DNA from: Tepidicella baoligensis
GTDB lineage: Bacteria > Pseudomonadota > Gammaproteobacteria > Burkholderiales > Burkholderiaceae_C
Assembly (NCBI RefSeq): GCF_013432195.1
Contig: NZ_JACCDB010000012.1
Coordinates: 1-64,000 of the forward strand
Length of the DNA: 64,000 nucleotides
Direction of reading: 5' to 3'
Shown: piece after piece, positions 61,964 to 64,000 of the stretch
How positions within the stretch are numbered: position 1 is the stretch's first letter
Layout: every line of letters starts with the position of its first letter
The notes under the pieces: model-generated
Database searches by the model: none
What the model was told of the DNA's origin: nothing
What the model saw: only the letters and a program-made list of their open reading frames with translations
Program-made: the position numbers and the translations under genes

Positions 61964-62250
61964 TGCGGGCCTCCGAACAGTTTGATTTTGACGATGGTGC
62001 CGGCGAGCAAGGCCAGCACGAGACCGGTGACCAGCATCTTGACCAGCGTGAGGCCGGCGGTTTTCTTGGCCTCGTTGAAAGCGTCGAGCAGATTCCTAAG
62101 CTCGCGGATGTCGTTTGCAGCATCCGGGCCATCCAGGCCGACATCGGACAAGGCGTGACGCGCCCCACGCTCGGCGGCGCGCTCCAGCAGGGTTTCAAAT
62201 TCGTCATGGGGCATGACCACCATGCCATCCATCAGGTGGGGTTCGTTCAT
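61960..62250 (-). CDS. DUF6127 phage protein
   Basis: A 96-residue protein with a helical acidic N-terminal part (DEFETLLERAAERGARHALS) and one C-terminal membrane helix (KMLVTGLVLALLAGTIVKIK). It fits the DUF6127 family of tail-tip-adjacent phage proteins, probably an accessory of lysis. ATG 62250 has GAAAGGA upstream; longer frames upstream are unsupported. Confidence 0.75.
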   Translation of the reverse strand: MNEPHLMDGMVVMPHDEFETLLERAAERGARHALSDVGLDGPDAANDIRELRNLLDAFNEAKKTAGLTLVKMLVTGLVLALLAGTIVKIKLFGGPQ

Positions 62251-62261
62251 CTTCTTTCCTT

Positions 62262-64000
62262 TCAGATTGGGGCGGTGCTGCTGTCGACACTGCCATCGGC
62301 GCTGTGCACACCCGAGTGCTCGGCCACGCAGGTGATTTCCACCTGCTCGCCACGCGGGCGCACCGCGATCACCCGGGCCAGCAGGCTCCATTGCTCGGCG
62401 ATGCCAAACGCAAAATGGGTGCGCTCGGCCGACAGGCCGGTTTCGATGGGGATGTCGGGCAGGTCGGCAAAGACCACCTGCTGCGCATCGTTGCCCGGCA
62501 TCACCGCATGCGGGCCGCTGACCCCGCCATCGCGACGGCGCAGGGCCATGACATGTTCTTGCCCATCGACAAATGCGACTGGCTCGGACAGCTTGGCGGT
62601 GTGGGTGTCGGCATCCCAGGCGACGATTTCGCCGCCCGCGCCCCAACTGGGCATGTCATGGGCAATGGCGATCAGATCGCCATAGGTGGGAATCAGGCCT
62701 TCGAGCTCGGTGCGCAAGGTGATGATGCGACGGCGGTAGCGGTTGGCCGCCGCCAGATACAACCCCTCGCGCACTGCGTGTGCTTCGGTGGTGCAGCCAA
62801 AGAGCCGCAGCTTGGCCGGGTTGGTGCTGCTGGAGCCCGGCAGGCTCACCGTCACTTCATCGGGTTTCCAGGTGCGGCTGCTGAAGAACTCCACCGTCAC
62901 CGCGTCCGCCGTCTCTTCGCCCGGCATCACGTACTGGATCTTGAGGCTGTTCTTGACGATGTTGCGCGGACTGAAGAGCGCCACGGGCAGTAGCCGGGCT
63001 TCGTCGCGCACCAGGCGCACAATGCCGCCCTGTAGGAAGGGCACCGCTCGCCCACAGCGGGCGACCCGAGTCAACGCCTCCCAGACGGTGACCTGCTGGT
63101 CAAAGACACCATCGAACCGATCACCCCGACCGGCCCAAACCTGATCCAGTTGCGCCAAGGCGGCGAGATCGATTCGGGCATCTGGCAGTTTGGCCCCGTA
63201 GCTCGCACGCAAGATGTCGGCAAAGGCCCATGCGATCGAACGCGTGGGCAATGGAGCAGACCAGCCAGAGTCCACCGACCAGACCGGCAGCTTGCGCGTG
63301 ACGATGCAGTTGATGAGCCGACTGGAGCGCTGCGACAGGTTATCGGTGGCGCGCATGCGGATGGCGAGCAGTGTGACGTTGTCAGGGAAAGTGATACCGC
63401 CGGCCAGACAGCCCCGGGCCTCACCCCAGCGTACCTCGTGCCCGGCGCGGGAACTGCTGTCCTTGCCATCGAGCCGCGTGGCACGCACTTCGTATCGCCC
63501 TGCTGCAATGGGATAACGGTAAGTGCGCCGCTGCGGCGTTGTGGTGGCAGCGGTCAGGCTCTCATTGCCCAGCGTGAACCAGTCGTTCAGTGGCTCGCCC
63601 TCGGCATCGATGGCCCGGGCTTCGACCTTCCAGCTGGCACTGCGGCTGTCCAGGCCACCGGCGTCATTGGCGTAATACAGCCCGCGCGGCAGCAGGATGT
63701 CGATGCCAATGTGCGTGATTTCACTGTCGGCCGGGTTGATGGCAAAGCCTCCTGTCCAGGTCCCGGCCAGCAGTTCCTGCCCGGCGACCTCTGGCGCGGT
63801 CACCACATCCGGGTTGAAGAGCGTGACCGGACTGCCGGGCGGCACGATCTGGTAGGTCACTTCCTCAAACGAGGCAATCGGCGTGTCCTCGATGCGAATC
63901 TGCTCGATGTCGTATTCGCCCAAGCCGATGCAGTGCAGTTGATGCAGGAACTGTTCATTGCCCTGATATTCGCCATAGGGGGTGGCAGCCAAATCCGGAT
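62262..64000 (-). CDS. phage tail-tip host-specificity protein J, C-terminal part (partial)
   Basis: An open frame running off the right edge, 576 residues from the first possible start in the window, but the frame continues beyond it. VQRWTYRYP-like strands, an insertion with ATRLDGKDSS, and the fibronectin-like and baseplate-type segments near VWAGRGDRFDGVFDQQVTVW and PGNDAQQVVFADLPDIPIET are those of lambda J-like tail-tip proteins. It would bind the receptor. The true start lies outside the window. Confidence 0.8.
   Translation of the reverse strand, partial: PDLAATPYGEYQGNEQFLHQLHCIGLGEYDIEQIRIEDTPIASFEEVTYQIVPPGSPVTLFNPDVVTAPEVAGQELLAGTWTGGFAINPADSEITHIGIDILLPRGLYYANDAGGLDSRSASWKVEARAIDAEGEPLNDWFTLGNESLTAATTTPQRRTYRYPIAAGRYEVRATRLDGKDSSSRAGHEVRWGEARGCLAGGITFPDNVTLLAIRMRATDNLSQRSSRLINCIVTRKLPVWSVDSGWSAPLPTRSIAWAFADILRASYGAKLPDARIDLAALAQLDQVWAGRGDRFDGVFDQQVTVWEALTRVARCGRAVPFLQGGIVRLVRDEARLLPVALFSPRNIVKNSLKIQYVMPGEETADAVTVEFFSSRTWKPDEVTVSLPGSSSTNPAKLRLFGCTTEAHAVREGLYLAAANRYRRRIITLRTELEGLIPTYGDLIAIAHDMPSWGAGGEIVAWDADTHTAKLSEPVAFVDGQEHVMALRRRDGGVSGPHAVMPGNDAQQVVFADLPDIPIETGLSAERTHFAFGIAEQWSLLARVIAVRPRGEQVEITCVAEHSGVHSADGSVDSSTAPI

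Overview
The window looks like a GC-rich proteobacterial chromosome, most likely a betaproteobacterium of the Burkholderiales type. The basis is the overall coding style, the MerR/MerT/MerP type, an RfaH gene with a canonical ops site, and GDCCVxC, DUF3489 and DUF2924 proteins. The genus cannot be fixed from the sequence. Nearly every gene runs on the minus strand, often with ATGA or TGATG stop/start overlaps.

Layout. (1) 0.1-10.8 kb is a defence island: a type III restriction-modification pair (mod, res), then a GmrSD/DUF262-DUF1524 protein, a DUF6155-like protein, a 3'-truncated AlbA_2 (Schlafen-type) protein and an AEP primase-DEAD helicase of the TOTE kind. It ends in a strong terminator at the left edge. 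(2) 10.8-12.3 kb holds an AlpA-like regulator, a small unknown gene and a DUF3489 gene. (3) 12.3-25.0 kb is a mobile element without virion genes. It has a RelE/HTH toxin-antitoxin pair; a replication-recombination operon (DUF6362, RuvC-like resolvase, P4/D5 primase-helicase, Cas4-like Fe-S nuclease, DUF6511 protein, Sak4-like ATPase, BRO antirepressor, AlpA-like regulators); an inserted merR/merTP/GDCCVxC block without merA; and a large serine recombinase with DUF2924. (4) 25.2-30.8 kb is accessory: an XRE-ImmA/IrrE pair divergent from two unknown genes, a parDE pair and two AlpA-like regulators.

(5) 30.9-55.9 kb is one long surface-polysaccharide operon read right to left from ugd and manC. 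It contains an ABC exporter (wzm/wzt), methyltransferases, a CapK-like ligase, a deacetylase-like protein, wecB, five glycosyltransferases (one fused to a GH99/WbsX-like domain), a phosphohexomutase, a mutarotase, an epimerase, an initiating sugar transferase and a CapD/WbpM-type dehydratase. An exact ops element (GGCGGTAGCGTG) lies between rfaH and ugd, so the operon is very probably under RfaH control. (6) 56.6-60.3 kb is a cassette of a large serine recombinase and two ParB-family proteins with no ParA. (7) 60.4-61.3 kb is a second RfaH-like protein fused to an N-terminal helix-turn-helix and a Pro/Thr-rich linker. (8) 61.4-64 kb is the end of a prophage late operon (tail-tip protein, DUF6127, holin), closed by a terminator.

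Most notable points are the HTH-RfaH chimera beside the recombinase/ParB/RepB cassette; a promoter-like architecture shared by three distant mobile-element genes (TTGGCT, 18 bp, TRAAT, with a TTCAGCGC box); a 23-bp-spaced operator array upstream of the element's early operon; and the XRE/ImmA cassette with two unrecognised genes.
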